Source: Corallium rubrum | Lineage: Eukaryota > Cnidaria > Anthozoa > Scleralcyonacea > Coralliidae | DNA: 64,000 bases | Direction of reading: 5' to 3' | Assembly: GCA_964035015.1 (NCBI GenBank) | Contig: OZ035997.1 | Coordinates: 23,740,834-23,804,833, forward strand | Notes under the pieces: generated by a model | Databases searched by the model: none | The model's input: only the letters and a program-made list of their open reading frames with translations | Told to the model about the DNA's origin: nothing | Program-made: the position numbers and the translations under genes | Shown: positions 1 through 9,349 of the stretch, in pieces | Layout: every line of letters begins with the position of its first letter | How positions within the stretch are numbered: the stretch's first letter is position 1

Positions 1-1480
1 CCGTACGGTTAAAAGGAGGTTTCTTTAAGTCTGCGGACCACTTCATAAAATCTGACTCGGATTCTGTGAAGACTTATATTTTGGAAGATCGGTGGCAACC
101 GACTGGGCTGCTGGGTTTGGGGCAAAATAAACTGGCCCATAAAATGGAAAAATTTCTGGCTATATTATATACCAATTGAGGAAACGGTTGATGGTGACAT
201 AACCAACTTCTACATTGCCAAGCCGTGGGCCACTTAAAGCGCTAACGACAGGACCATTAAAAGGGTCAACAGCAGGACCAGACGCTGGCTACTATATAGT
301 CATCTTATTGGAAAAGGTTAGGTACCAGCACATATAGGGTGGTAGGTCCACTTACTGGAAAATGTTAGGTACCAAGAACTATGACTCCTGATTACTATGG
401 GCATACGGGGAAAGCCGTTCGACCCTTCGGGTCTCACTCGAACACTCGGAGGTGGCCACATATCGAATACTCCCCCTTCGGGGTCGTACTCGCTATGTGT
501 CACCACCAAGCACTGGCCCGCTCGCGCGCCCCCCCCACCGTGCTGCTAAGCCCCTGGACTTCAGGTAAAAGTGATGGTACCGAGGAATTGATGGAAAGTG
601 ATGCTATTGAGGTACGATTAAAAGGTGGTGGTACTAACCAATGGAGAAAAAGGTGATGGTACCAAGGTATGGAAAAAGGTGATGCTATTAAAAGGTGATA
701 GTACTAGCCACTTGAAAAAGGCGGTGGTATCGACCAACGGATAAAAAGGTGATGGTACCGGGACATGGAAAAAAGTGGTGCATGCGGCCAACCAAAAACA
801 TCCCTGGGAGCGGGCAAAAATCTCGTCTACTACTTGGGGAGGAGAGGCACCCCTGTCGTAGCACCCAAAATAAACTGCGCTGGTACCCCCATATCCTATA
901 CTACTAACAATTATGTACAAATTGAAATCTAGTAATAAGCCCAACACTCGAATAAAATTCCTGGCGTTGTTTCGCAATGGGGATACTTCGTCTATGGGGA
1001 ATACACATTCTGTGTATTTTTGGGGATGAAGTGCTCCCAATGGTCACCTTCAAGCCCATAGACTCAGGTTATTTTATGTAAATATAATGATCAGTCGAAT
1101 CGTAAGAACTGTCCAAGGGGATTATGACCCCTTGGTTCAGGTCGATGTCTTAGGGGGTCGCTACCCCTTTGGCAGGATATGTCCTACTCGGGGATTATTA
1201 TCCCTAGGACATTAGCAGAGTCCTAATGGGGATTATATACCCCAGGACAACAATCTAAGGCCATGTAATAATGAGTCGTTGGGATGATGTTTGACCACAA
1301 TTTTAGACAATCGGAGTACTTCACCCCAAACCCCTTCTCCCACAAAACTTTGTCTGTGTGCCATTTGTATTTGCTTGATTGTTCGGCCTTTCCTTTTAAA
1401 GAACCGCTTGAATCATTAACTGACATAAATACATGTAAGAAACATCTTCATAACATATATTGAATGAACATTGTATGTGT
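1..1480. other. Gene-free left edge
   Basis: No credible coding region is seen. The longest open frames overlap on opposite strands and have low-complexity composition. The stretch holds a degenerate G-rich repeat (541-780) and copies of a GGGGATTAT-type motif near 1130-1250. It may be the body of an unrecognised transposable element. Confidence 0.5.
541..780. repeat. Degenerate minisatellite, unit like AAAAAGGTGATGGTACC
   Basis: Variants of a roughly 16-20 bp unit (AAAAGGTGATGGTACCA, AAAAAGGTGATGCTATT, AAAAGGTGATAGTACTA) recur several times with drift. Similar words also occur between 240 and 370. No coding role is visible. Confidence 0.6.
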
Positions 1481-1644
1481 AAATGTTTAGGCATATGTTA
1501 ATTTATAAGTATATTAAACGTTCACCGACAAATGTCATTCGTGGGTACTGCATGCATGCAGCTGGGAGAAGTTTGAAAACTATAATTGCATGCGAACGCA
1601 GTTTATATGCTTCATTCAGCGACATCATTTGCAACTGTAGAAGA

Positions 1645-2250
1645 ATGATCATGAATCGACCAATGCCAAGTAATTCGTCCAACGGCCAACATCCAGGTAT
1701 GGAAATTTACTTTATACTTGGTTGCGCGTTCCAAATCCCGATAGGCTTGGTTGGAATGGTTACAAATCTTCTTCTGCTAATCGCACACATGAAAGATCCT
1801 CTAAAAACATTCAAGACTTCCTCGTCACTATTCATAATAAACATTGCAGCTATATCGATCTGACGGTCTCGTGTGTGTATTTCATCATTTCACTTACGTT
1901 TTTTGCAGGTTCTAGCTCTTCTGATTATAGTTCGATTTCAATAAAAGACATCGTAATAGCAATTGCTTGGAGAGGATTAAAATACGTGTCTTTATCTTCG
2001 TTATTCAGTTTATCAATTGAACGTTTTTGTTCTGTGTTTTTTCCTCTATGGCATCGTGTGCGAATTACAACTCGTGTTTGTCGTTATTGGCTGGGTGCAG
2101 TATGGCTCGTTGGTTTTATTCACGTAACGTTCTCCATAATATTCACCCCACAATTCAATATAAGTCATAAAGGAAGTGGGATACTTCATTTATTTGAATT
2201 TGCGTATCTAATGTTAACTTTCATATGCACAATACTTTTCTACCTTGGCC
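1645..2250 (+). pseudogene. Rhodopsin-family GPCR, 5' half (TM1-TM5), frameshifted and truncated
   Basis: The frame starting at the ATG at 1645 gives a short N-terminus with an N-glycosylation-like NSS. TM1 follows, with GMVTN (the conserved Asn), then the start of TM2 (FIINIAAISI). A stop at 1861 ends this frame. One base appears to be missing near 1857, because the next frame continues with DLTVS, supplying the conserved TM2 Asp. TM3 ends in an ERF (E/DRY-like) motif, TM4 carries the conserved Trp (YWLGAVW), and TM5 follows. The coding match stops at 2248-2250, where DNA homologous to the TPR-CHAT gene begins. Many cnidarian rhodopsin-class GPCRs are single-exon, which fits. Ligand class cannot be told. 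The product would be a plasma-membrane receptor, but the frameshift and loss of TM6-TM7 make it a pseudogene unless the frameshift is an assembly error. A matching TM6-TM7 half is at 58650-58999. Confidence 0.8.
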
Positions 2251-2637
2251 GAACATTATCTCTTAACGGCTGAAGATGTTGTCGAGTAAACTCTTGAAGC
2301 TCGTCTTGTAGTATTGAGCTGTTGTCACAGCGGTCGTGGTCAAATATCCGCCGAGGGTGTTGTCGGTATTGCAAGATCTTTCCTAGGGGCTGGCGCCCGT
2401 TCAGTTTTGGTGTCGCTTTGGAGAATCCTAGACTCAGAAACTATGGAATTTATGAAGCTGTTCTATGAGAAAGTCATCCAAGGAGTCTCCGTGTGCGTTG
2501 CTCTACGGCAAACAATGATTGAAATGAAGAAGAAATACACAATGGAAGCGTGGCGGTATTTCCAAATAGTCGGAGAAGACATTTCACTAAGCAAAGACGG
2601 AATTGAAGAAATTCGTCGACAATCTTCAGCAAAGTAA
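2251..2637 (+). pseudogene. 3' fragment of a TPR-CHAT gene (C-terminal CHAT remnant)
   Basis: The DNA from 2251 aligns almost base for base with 37947-38324 of the intact TPR-CHAT gene. It keeps the LSCCHSG motif with the catalytic Cys and the whole C-terminus up to EEIRRQSSAK and the stop. It lacks everything before EHYLL, including the catalytic His region and all TPRs. A TAA replaces the parent's sequence just after DVV, so even the fragment is interrupted. Substitutions against the intact gene include LWRILDSE for LCKILDAE. It is a truncated copy carried on segmental duplication A, not an independent gene. Confidence 0.9.
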
Positions 2638-2639
2638 AC

Positions 2640-3150
2640 AGAACTAAGATTAGAACAACTTATATATTATCGTTTAAGTACTTGTATTTGCTTAAGTTTG
2701 GTCAAAACTGAACTTTATGGATAATTTAGTTGTAACGTATCATACATGAGGAGGAGTATTTTATCAGGATTTCCGAACACCGAGATGTTTGTTGAATCAT
2801 GTTTCGTAAAAAGACTGCAGGAAACTTGATGGCGTGAGCATGACAACCTTGGTTGAAATTAACAAGTTTAAAAAGCCCCTACACTATATTCAAAGTTTAG
2901 CAAAAATAACTTCTCATTAACCGACAATGTGGTCATTGCGGAGAAATATCATACCGTGGTCATTGCGGAGAAATATCAAGTCTGACGGTACGGAGCGAGG
3001 TTCGTACATTAAAGACCGAGATAATAACGTCTGTAATGACAAAGCAGTCGAGGTTAATATAAATTTCATTTTAAAAATTTGAAATGTCAACATATATAGT
3101 TATCTGAACACGAGAAGGCGAAGAATTCGAAAAAATCTTCACTTATAAAT
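2640..3150. other. CHAT-fragment downstream flank, no gene
   Basis: This is AT-rich non-coding DNA colinear with the 3' flank of the intact TPR-CHAT gene (38327-38860). A short tandem repeat of TGTGGTCATTGCGGAGAAAT lies at about 2928-2980. Nothing else is recognised. Confidence 0.5.
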
Positions 3151-3151
3151 A

Positions 3152-3602
3152 AAAGGGCAGTGAGATGGGAAATCTTCTATTCAATTTTGATTTTGTCAAG
3201 AAGTACTTTCCGTATAAGGAAGTATAGCGTTCGTGTTAAATTAGTATCTCATAATGTTCCAGAGATATTCAGGTTTTTGTAGCATGCAAATGAGATACCA
3301 TCTACTCCACACAGATCAAACGAACTTCCCCAAATTAGGAGTATATCAAACAATAACTGCATGTGCACATTGCAGTGTACCATTCGTATCAGAACAGCTT
3401 CAACGTTTCGGCACAATCTATTCCATTATTTCCGTTGATATTCCTAAGGATCTTATTTACATTTCTTTAAAACCAATATATCTTTGGAACAAGATGGGAA
3501 ATTGAACAAGCAAAGAGGCTATTCTATATTTTAAAATGCGACACTTCTAAATAAAATCAAAATTGGGATAGACAATTTTGGCGTCTTTCTTACTGCACCT
3601 TT
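3152..3602. mobile_element. Foldback MITE, terminal GGGCAGT(A/G)AGA
   Basis: Inverted termini AAAGGGCAGTGAGATGG (left) and the complement of CGTCTTTCTTACTGCACCTTT (right) bound about 450 bp. The orthologous insertion is in copy B (38860-39350), so it predates the duplication. It has no coding capacity. Confidence 0.6.
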
Positions 3603-3623
3603 AAAAATCTTAGTAAAACAAGC

Positions 3624-3937
3624 CATAGTTAATAGAAAATATACATGGTTTGAAACCCAAACAAACTTCAAAGCGGTTAACAATCAAGCTACGATTCATG
3701 TTGCAAGGTATATGGAGGTGCCAAATCCTTTGTTTTAGATTTATTAATATTTAAACAGAACGGTTGTTTGATTGATTGAACGGCCAAACGTTGCTATTGG
3801 ATGATTGCTTCATTATACAGAAAACACAATATGTTCAGTAACCGTGAAAGTACAAAAATTTCTTTAAACCTGAACGAAAACATAAAACAATGACTTTTGT
3901 TGAGCTCGCAAACCATGTATATTTTCTATTAGCTATG
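3624..3937. mobile_element. MITE with CATAG(T/C)TAATAGAAAATAT termini and ACAAGC target duplication
   Basis: The terminal inverted repeats match over about 29 bp with one mismatch. ACAAGC occurs at 3618-3623 and again at 3939-3944. Copy B reads straight through this place (39355-39375), giving an empty site. The interior (AAGCGGTTAACAAT, GATTGCTTCATTATA) resembles the element at 6404-6684, although the termini differ. Confidence 0.75.
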
Positions 3938-3949
3938 AACAAGCATAGT

Positions 3950-4435
3950 CACGCCAATCGTGACATCACAATTTTCAACTAGGTTTCATCGTTTTGGAAA
4001 CTGAGCAAACGACAGGATCACGCGACATAGCTGAAATCACTCCACTTGACTAATTTTCCTATCAAGTCTTTTTACTATCGTATCTGCTATCAAGACGTAT
4101 GAATTTTCAAAATAATGAGGCGCCAAATTTACGGTTGGCCTCCTCTTTTTAGTTTAGTTTAATGAATTTTAGTAGTGCCCGAGGTAGTGCCAATACAAAA
4201 GATAATACATGCATGTACATAAAATAATAAAGTAAATGGCAACGAAAAAGCAACAGGATACGTCCAAGTTGATAGCTAAACCGCTGATGAACAGAGGCCA
4301 GTGTACCACTGAACATAACTGAAGAGAACATTACATTATAGAATATTTTTATAATTTACCTTATCAGTTAATACCGTTATATGTGGATTATCGCCACTGT
4401 AGTCCTTTATATTGGGATTGTTACAGTTCTATATT
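3950..4435. other. Non-coding, colinear with copy B
   Basis: This is AT-rich sequence shared with 39365-39845 (TTGGCCTCCTCTTTTTAG, then AACGAAAAAGCAACAGGATA). No gene is recognised. Confidence 0.4.
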
Positions 4436-4438
4436 ATA

Positions 4439-4614
4439 CCCCGTTTACACGGTACCGGACAAATTCTGAACCGGTCTCGAATTTGTACGGTTCCGCCTGT
4501 TTACACCGAAGAAAAATTCGGAACCGGTCTCGAATTTGTAGGGTTCCGCCTGTTTACAAGGAAGAAAAATTCCGACCCGGTCTCGAATTCGTCCGGTACC
4601 GTGTGAACGTAGCC
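4439..4614. mobile_element. Small MITE with three internal 57-bp tandem repeats
   Basis: The ends CCCCGTTTACACGGTACCGG and CCGGTACCGTGTGAACGTAG are inverted repeats. Inside, a unit containing GGAACCGGTCTCGAATTTGT followed by GCCTGTTTACA occurs about three times. Copy B lacks it (39835-39855), so it inserted after the duplication or was lost from B. Confidence 0.7.
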
Positions 4615-4619
4615 TTAGA

Positions 4620-5688
4620 CATCTAGCGAATGTCCGTGACAGCTACGCGCAGTGCTATAATTTATGTATATGTATTTTATTGCCCTTGTAGACCTTTAAT
4701 ATTAAGATTGGTACACTTATAGACATCTGGCGAATATCCGTGACTGCTTCACAGCTACCCGTTACTATAATTTATGTACGATGTATTTTATTGCCCCTTT
4801 GGAACAAGATTTTGTTTTGAGCCAATGAGGGAGTTTGTTTACATCGTTTTAACAACCAAGCAGATTACTTGAATTTCGTGAGCGAAATTCGGTGCGATCG
4901 AAAATCAACAAAATATTATGGAGCAAACACACCTTCTAAAAAAGCTGTACGTGCACACAAATTTTTAATTTTTTAGCTTAAAACGTGCATGCATATTTGG
5001 ATATAGGATACGAACTTTTCTTTAATTTCCTGGCAGGGTTAAACAATTCGTTTTCCAATTCAAAAATAATCGGCCCTTGATCATGAATTACAGTTTACGA
5101 AGAGCCCGCGACCAAGCTAAATCATTCCCTTCCTTCTAGCATAAAAATCCTACCAAAGTTCCCTTTTCTCGCTTCTTTTCGTAACCGTATATCCCCAGGC
5201 CCCCGGCTTATTTTTTAAACCGGCTTTAATTTGATTTGTCCCTGACTAGTCCCGCGAACGGCGGGGGAAAAAAAGTTAATTTCGTTCTTGTACTTAGTTC
5301 TTCTGTTCGCAGCTTTTAAAAATGCCCAAATCTTCGAAAATATGCCATAATCGTCCACTACATGACGAGTGGTGAATGGATCAAAACAACTACAAAATAG
5401 TGAATCTGAGAACCCAAGCTAGATTATGATAATTTTATCGGGCATTGTGGTGTATGTTCCGGGATAAAATGGAGAATTTAAGTGGGCTAAAACATATTTT
5501 AGCGTTCTAAATCACTATTGGCCTGTTTACGGAATTGTACACTTTTCTTGTCAATACTTTGGAGCAAAGATTGTTTTGATGAGAAATGTTGCGTTTTTCT
5601 GCCAAGTTACATGTAAGTTATGAGTTCTGTCACTTATGTGAATAATTGTTGCATTGAAATACACGCCGACGCGAAGGTGACACTGTTT
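4620..5688. other. Non-coding, colinear with copy B
   Basis: About 1 kb shared with copy B (39855-40680 and 40900-41130). It includes CTTTTAAAAATGC after a splice-acceptor-like TGTTCGCAG. In copy B the same place opens a 65-codon frame; here the frame is broken. No function is assigned. Confidence 0.4.
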
Positions 5689-6020
5689 AAAGGGGGTCTA
5701 CAGTCCGTTCTGCGCATGAGTGGCGTGGAGTCTCCAAAACATGACATTCGTAGACAATTACATGAAGTACTCAGCTCAATGTAAACCGTTGGGAGCAACA
5801 TGGCAGAAAACAAGAGATTCGGCGAAGATATCTCTTCAGATTTCTTCCGAAATTTTCTTCTTTCGAAAATGTTTTATTTTGGGTACAAGTGATAAAGAGG
5901 AAGCAAGAAAAGCTTACAATCTTGAATAAGGTAATTTTTTTTGTAAATGAAGATGTAAACATTAGTTTCGTAAGTTTCCTACATGCGCAGAGGCGGCAGA
6001 ACGGACGGTTGATCCCCTTT
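5689..6020. mobile_element. MITE with AAAGGGG(G)TC...CCGTTCTGC termini
   Basis: The left end AAAGGGGGTCTACAGTCCG and right end CGGACGGTTGATCCCCTTT are inverted, with GTTCTGCGCATG and CATGCGCAG inside them. It is about 330 bp and absent from copy B, which runs directly from CACTGTTCAAAAG to the downstream sequence (41150). It is non-coding. Confidence 0.7.
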
Positions 6021-6403
6021 ATTGAGTGTTTATTCTTGGTTTGAACTTGACGTCATGGCGGCCATGTTGGAGTATGTTTTCCTTCAACATGGCCGCCGTT
6101 TCTTTGTCTTCCAAATCTCAAGGGATTGATTGCAAACCACCAATTAAAGATACAGTTTACCGTTTACTGTCTTTGATTTTCAGTTCTAAATCCCTACTAA
6201 AATTATTATTAAAATAGTAATACAGTTGATGTTCTTGAACATAAATATGTTTTTGGCCTCTCTCACAGCTAATTTTTACCCGGCCTCGCTTTCGGCTCGG
6301 GCTAAAATGAGGGGCCAAAAATATATTTATGCCCGCGAACATCAACCTATTGTTATATTCTTATTTTCTAAGTCTATACAAATAATATAGTTCTGAATAG
6401 ACC

Positions 6404-6684
6404 CATAGTCCCTAGAATTATATTGTCTGGAGACGCGGCGAACATCAAAGCGGTTAACAATGAGCTACAATTTAGGTTGAGGGTGGCAAATAAGGTGCAC
6501 AATCTTTTGTTTTACGTTCATTAATATTTATAAAGCAACGCTGCTATTGGTTGATTGCTTCATTATACCAAAAATACAATGTGTTCAGCAAGCGTTAAGG
6601 TGAAATAAGGTGCACAAACGTGAACAAAAACCTAGAACAAAAACTTTGGCCGCGTTTCCAGACAATTTATTTCTAGGGACTATG
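6404..6684. mobile_element. MITE with CATAGTCCCTAGAA termini
   Basis: The left CATAGTCCCTAGAATTATAT and right complement (ATTTCTAGGGACTATG) form termini followed by GTCTGGAGACGCGGC and its partner GCCGCGTTTCCAGAC. The interior is related to the element at 3624-3937. It is absent from copy B together with the next element. Confidence 0.7.
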
Positions 6685-6687
6685 ATA

Positions 6688-6865
6688 GACCTTATTCAAA
6701 AATGACCGCCGAATTAGAATTCTTTTATGTGCATATAAATTAGCCCTTATGACCTCGTTTTAAAGTAAAAATTCTTTTGAATTTCACACATGAAAACAGT
6801 TCATAAGGGCTAATTTATATGTATATAAAAGAATTTTAAGTCAGCGGCCATTTTTGAATAAGGTC
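6688..6865. mobile_element. 178-bp foldback MITE, TA target duplication
   Basis: Termini GACCTTATTCAAAAATGACC and its inverse close an almost complete hairpin, with inner arms AATTAGCCCTTATGA and TCATAAGGGCTAATT. TA flanks both ends (6686-6687 and 6866-6867). TA duplication suggests Tc1/mariner-type mobilisation. It is absent from copy B. Confidence 0.75.
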
Positions 6866-6867
6866 TA

Positions 6868-7407
6868 TATCTTACTTCAGAAATTTCATAGTCCAAAAAT
6901 TAATTATATATTCCTGACAGTGTGTTATATTATTAAAAATAGAGCCAAAACAGTATTCTTGACTTGGCAACCCTGAGCTTAGTACTCCTGTTTTCATTTA
7001 GCTTCCACACGTATGCATTTTCATGGCGTTTTTATATATTGTTCTCGGTGCTCAGGGAAGCAGAAAACAATGGTCTCATTACCTGAAACAATATGAAAAC
7101 GCTAGGAAAACGTATATGTGTGGATGGGGTGTCAAGCCAGATTGCAGAGTTGGGCAATGGGACATCTTTTACGCCCCTGCACCAAGACTTTGCACCTTTT
7201 CTACAACTGAGATCTCGCTGAAAAGTGCCAAACTCTGCAGTATGGGTCTCAAGTTTTGCTTTTGGATTCACAAAAGCATGACGTCCTTTGTAGCACTGAT
7301 GGTAACAATAATATGGAAACAGGCACAGTTGATGTTATTAATGATCTAGAGTCACGCCATGTAATGAGTCAATCCAATTGTCAAGTTGTTAGTAGTGCAC
7401 TGTAACT
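6868..7407. other. Non-coding, partly unique to copy A
   Basis: Positions 6868-7005 and 7249-7350 align with copy B (41385-41580). The piece 7006-7248 is missing there and holds two local inverted repeats, CCACACGTATGCATTTTC with its inverse at 7106-7123, and GCAGAGTTGGGCA with TGCCAAACTCTGC. These look like small MITE insertions. Overlapping small open frames on both strands here are not credible genes. Confidence 0.45.
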
Positions 7408-8067
7408 GTACCGCAGTGCACTGCACTGCACTGCACTGTTCTGTAACTGCACTGTACTGCACTGTAACTGCACTGCACTGTACCGTACTGTACCGTACCG
7501 TACCGTACCGTACCGTACCGTACCGTACCGTACCGTACCGTACCGTACCGTACCGTACCGTACCGTACCGTACCGTACCGTACCGTACCGTACCGTACCG
7601 TACCGTACCGTACCGTACCGTACCGTACCGTACCGTACCGTACCGTACCGTACCGTACCGTACCGTACCGTACCGTACCGTACCGTACCGTACCGTACCG
7701 TACCGTACCGTACCGTACCGTACCGTACCGTACCGTACCGTACCGTACCGTACCGTACCGTACCGTACCGTACCGTACCGTACCGTACCGTACCGTACCG
7801 TACCGTACCGTACCGTACCGTACCGTACCGTACCGTACCGTACCGTACCGTACCGTACCGTACCGTACCGTACCGTACCGTACCGTACCGTACCGTACCG
7901 TACCGTACCGTACCGTACCGTACCGTACCGTACCGTACCGTACCGTACCGTACCGTACCGTACCGTACCGTACCGTACCGTACCGTACCGTACTGTACTG
8001 TACTGTACTGTACTGTACTGTAACTGCACTGCACTGCACTGCACTGCACTGTATTGTACTGTACTGT
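7408..8067. repeat. Pentanucleotide satellite: 100 pure TACCG units flanked by TACTG/TGCAC variants
   Basis: From 7491 to 7990 the sequence is exactly 500 bp of TACCG. The left flank (about 7411-7490) is a mixture of GCACT, TACTG and TAACTG units, and the right flank (7991-8067) is TACTG then GCACT units. The five-base unit leaves several frames open on both strands, giving artefactual YRTVP/YGTVR peptides. Copies B and C lack the array. Confidence 0.97.
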
Positions 8068-8360
8068 AGTAATCTATAGCATGTAGTATTTGCACTGTCG
8101 CTTAAGCTACTCCGTTATGCAAATGTTCCGTGACGCACGAGGTACCTAGAACGCCTATGAAGTGGTTAAGTGAGTAGGCGAGCTGTTACAGTCATATTTT
8201 AGATTGCTTTTGACGGAAACGTTTAAGGTTTTCTTTAGAAGTTCGTATTGAACTTGGTATTTTATTGGTACTTCGCAACGAACTTCTACACATTTCCATT
8301 AAAAAGGAACCTGTAACTTGTAAAAAAGTAGAGCGCTACGTAGGTAGTGTTTTAGATAGA

Positions 8361-8490
8361 GCAAAGTGAAAAGGTGCAAAACTGCCGAGGTTTTTGGGAA
8401 CAAAAAACTGACGTTTCAAGCGGAGCCCTTTATCAGAGTGAACAGCGGCTCTGCTCAAAATGTCGGCAGTTTACCACCTTTTCACTTTGC
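8361..8490. repeat. Inverted repeat GCAAAGTGAAAAGGTG with hammerhead-like core
   Basis: GCAAAGTGAAAAGGTG (8361) and its inverse CACCTTTTCACTTTGC (8475-8490) enclose about 100 bp. On the minus strand the interior reads CTGATAA, a short stem, then GAAACGTC. This is a decayed version of the hammerhead-like core kept at 41915-41947 and 56165-56197. Related hairpins occur at 41873-42030 and 55550-55600. Confidence 0.55.
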
Positions 8491-8505
8491 TGTAAGCCTA
8501 ACGCC

Positions 8506-8856
8506 GCTGTTACACGATGCAATGTTTTGTGAAACCTGTGGAGACAGGTTCAAGACAGATTGTAACGTGTAACACCCCCTTGTTTATGAACCTGTGTCTC
8601 TTTGCATTGCGAGACAGGTTTCACCAAAGTTACCCAGGGTGCCAGAGGTTCTTCCACGCTCGTAGGGATAACGGAGGCACGCGAAGGATTGAGGGGGTAA
8701 AAGGTACACCAAAGTAGGATGCAATTTTTGCAATGGAAAGCGACACAGGTTTATAAAACCAGGGGGGTGTTACACGTAGCAACCTGTCTTGAAACCTGCC
8801 TCGCAATAGCGTTAATTGCGACACGGGGTTCACAAATCCTTGCATCGTGTAACAGC
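8506..8856. mobile_element. MITE with GCTGTTACACGATGCAA termini
   Basis: GCTGTTACACGATGCAATG at the left and its inverse (CTTGCATCGTGTAACAGC) at the right bound about 350 bp. Internal inverted words include GAAACCTGTGGAGACAGG and GTGTAACACCCCC. An inverted copy is at 55191-55540, and a partial copy is at the end of copy B (about 42035-42080). It is non-coding. Confidence 0.75.
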
Positions 8857-8859
8857 AAC

Positions 8860-9348
8860 TTAAAGTGTCTATGAAACGAAATTTCATTTCAGTTTTTTAC
8901 TTCAGATTGTTTTTGGAAGAACACCTAAGATAATGAAAAATGACTTTTACATGCCTTTAAAATCTCATCCCATTCTTGACTTATAATTGGCTATGCAATT
9001 TGAGCAATGACGTTACACGTTGTATGTGGGAGAAAACGAAAAATCAGTCCTCTTTGGATTGGTTTGCGTAAACTGAATCAAACGTTGGAAATTTTTCTAG
9101 GGCCGTGGTCTGATTACATCTTCAATGTGTGGTTTTGTGCAGTTAAACCAATCCAAAGATAGGACTGATTTTCCGTTTTCTCTCACATACAACGTGTGAC
9201 GTCATTGCTCAAACCGCATAACCAATAACTCAGGAATGGGATAAGATTTGAAAGGCATGTAAAAGCCATTTTTCATTGTCTTAGCTAAGTGTTCTTGCAA
9301 ATACAATTTAAAAAACTGAAGTAAAATTTCGTTTCATAGGCAGTTTAA
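8860..9348. mobile_element. Foldback MITE, arms about 240 bp, terminal TTAAAGTG(T/C)CTATGAAAC
   Basis: The element folds back almost fully: GAAACGAAATTTCATTTCAG pairs with CTGAAGTAAAATTTCGTTTC, and inward ATGACGTTACACGTTGTATG pairs with CATACAACGTGTGACGTCAT. A second copy in opposite orientation is at 54750-55190. It shares terminal words with 20341-20842 and 30013-32093, suggesting one superfamily. Confidence 0.75.
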
Positions 9349-9349
9349 G

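Larger units (their letters stand above)
2251..8577. repeat. Segmental duplication, copy A (paralogous to 37941-42080)
   Basis: From the CHAT fragment onward, copy A can be followed against copy B through shared landmarks. These include the MITE at 3152-3602, the stretch ending AATGAATTTTAG near 4165, the GTCCACTACATGA region near 5350, and the GTGACGCACGAGGTACCTAGA block near 8130. Copy A is longer because it carries insertions missing from B: 3624-3937, 4439-4614, 5689-6020, 6404-6684, 6688-6865, about 7006-7248 and the satellite at 7408-8067. Divergence between the copies is moderate and includes many small indels. Confidence 0.8.

Noticed and set aside
1483..2273. Intact GPCR gene
   Set aside because: A frameshift near 1857 and loss of TM6-TM7 at the CHAT junction prevent an intact receptor in the sequence as given.
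7352..8095. Four overlapping 216-247-codon frames over the TACCG satellite
   Set aside because: A five-base repeat without stop words leaves several frames open on both strands. The peptides (YRTVP, YGTVR) are artefacts.
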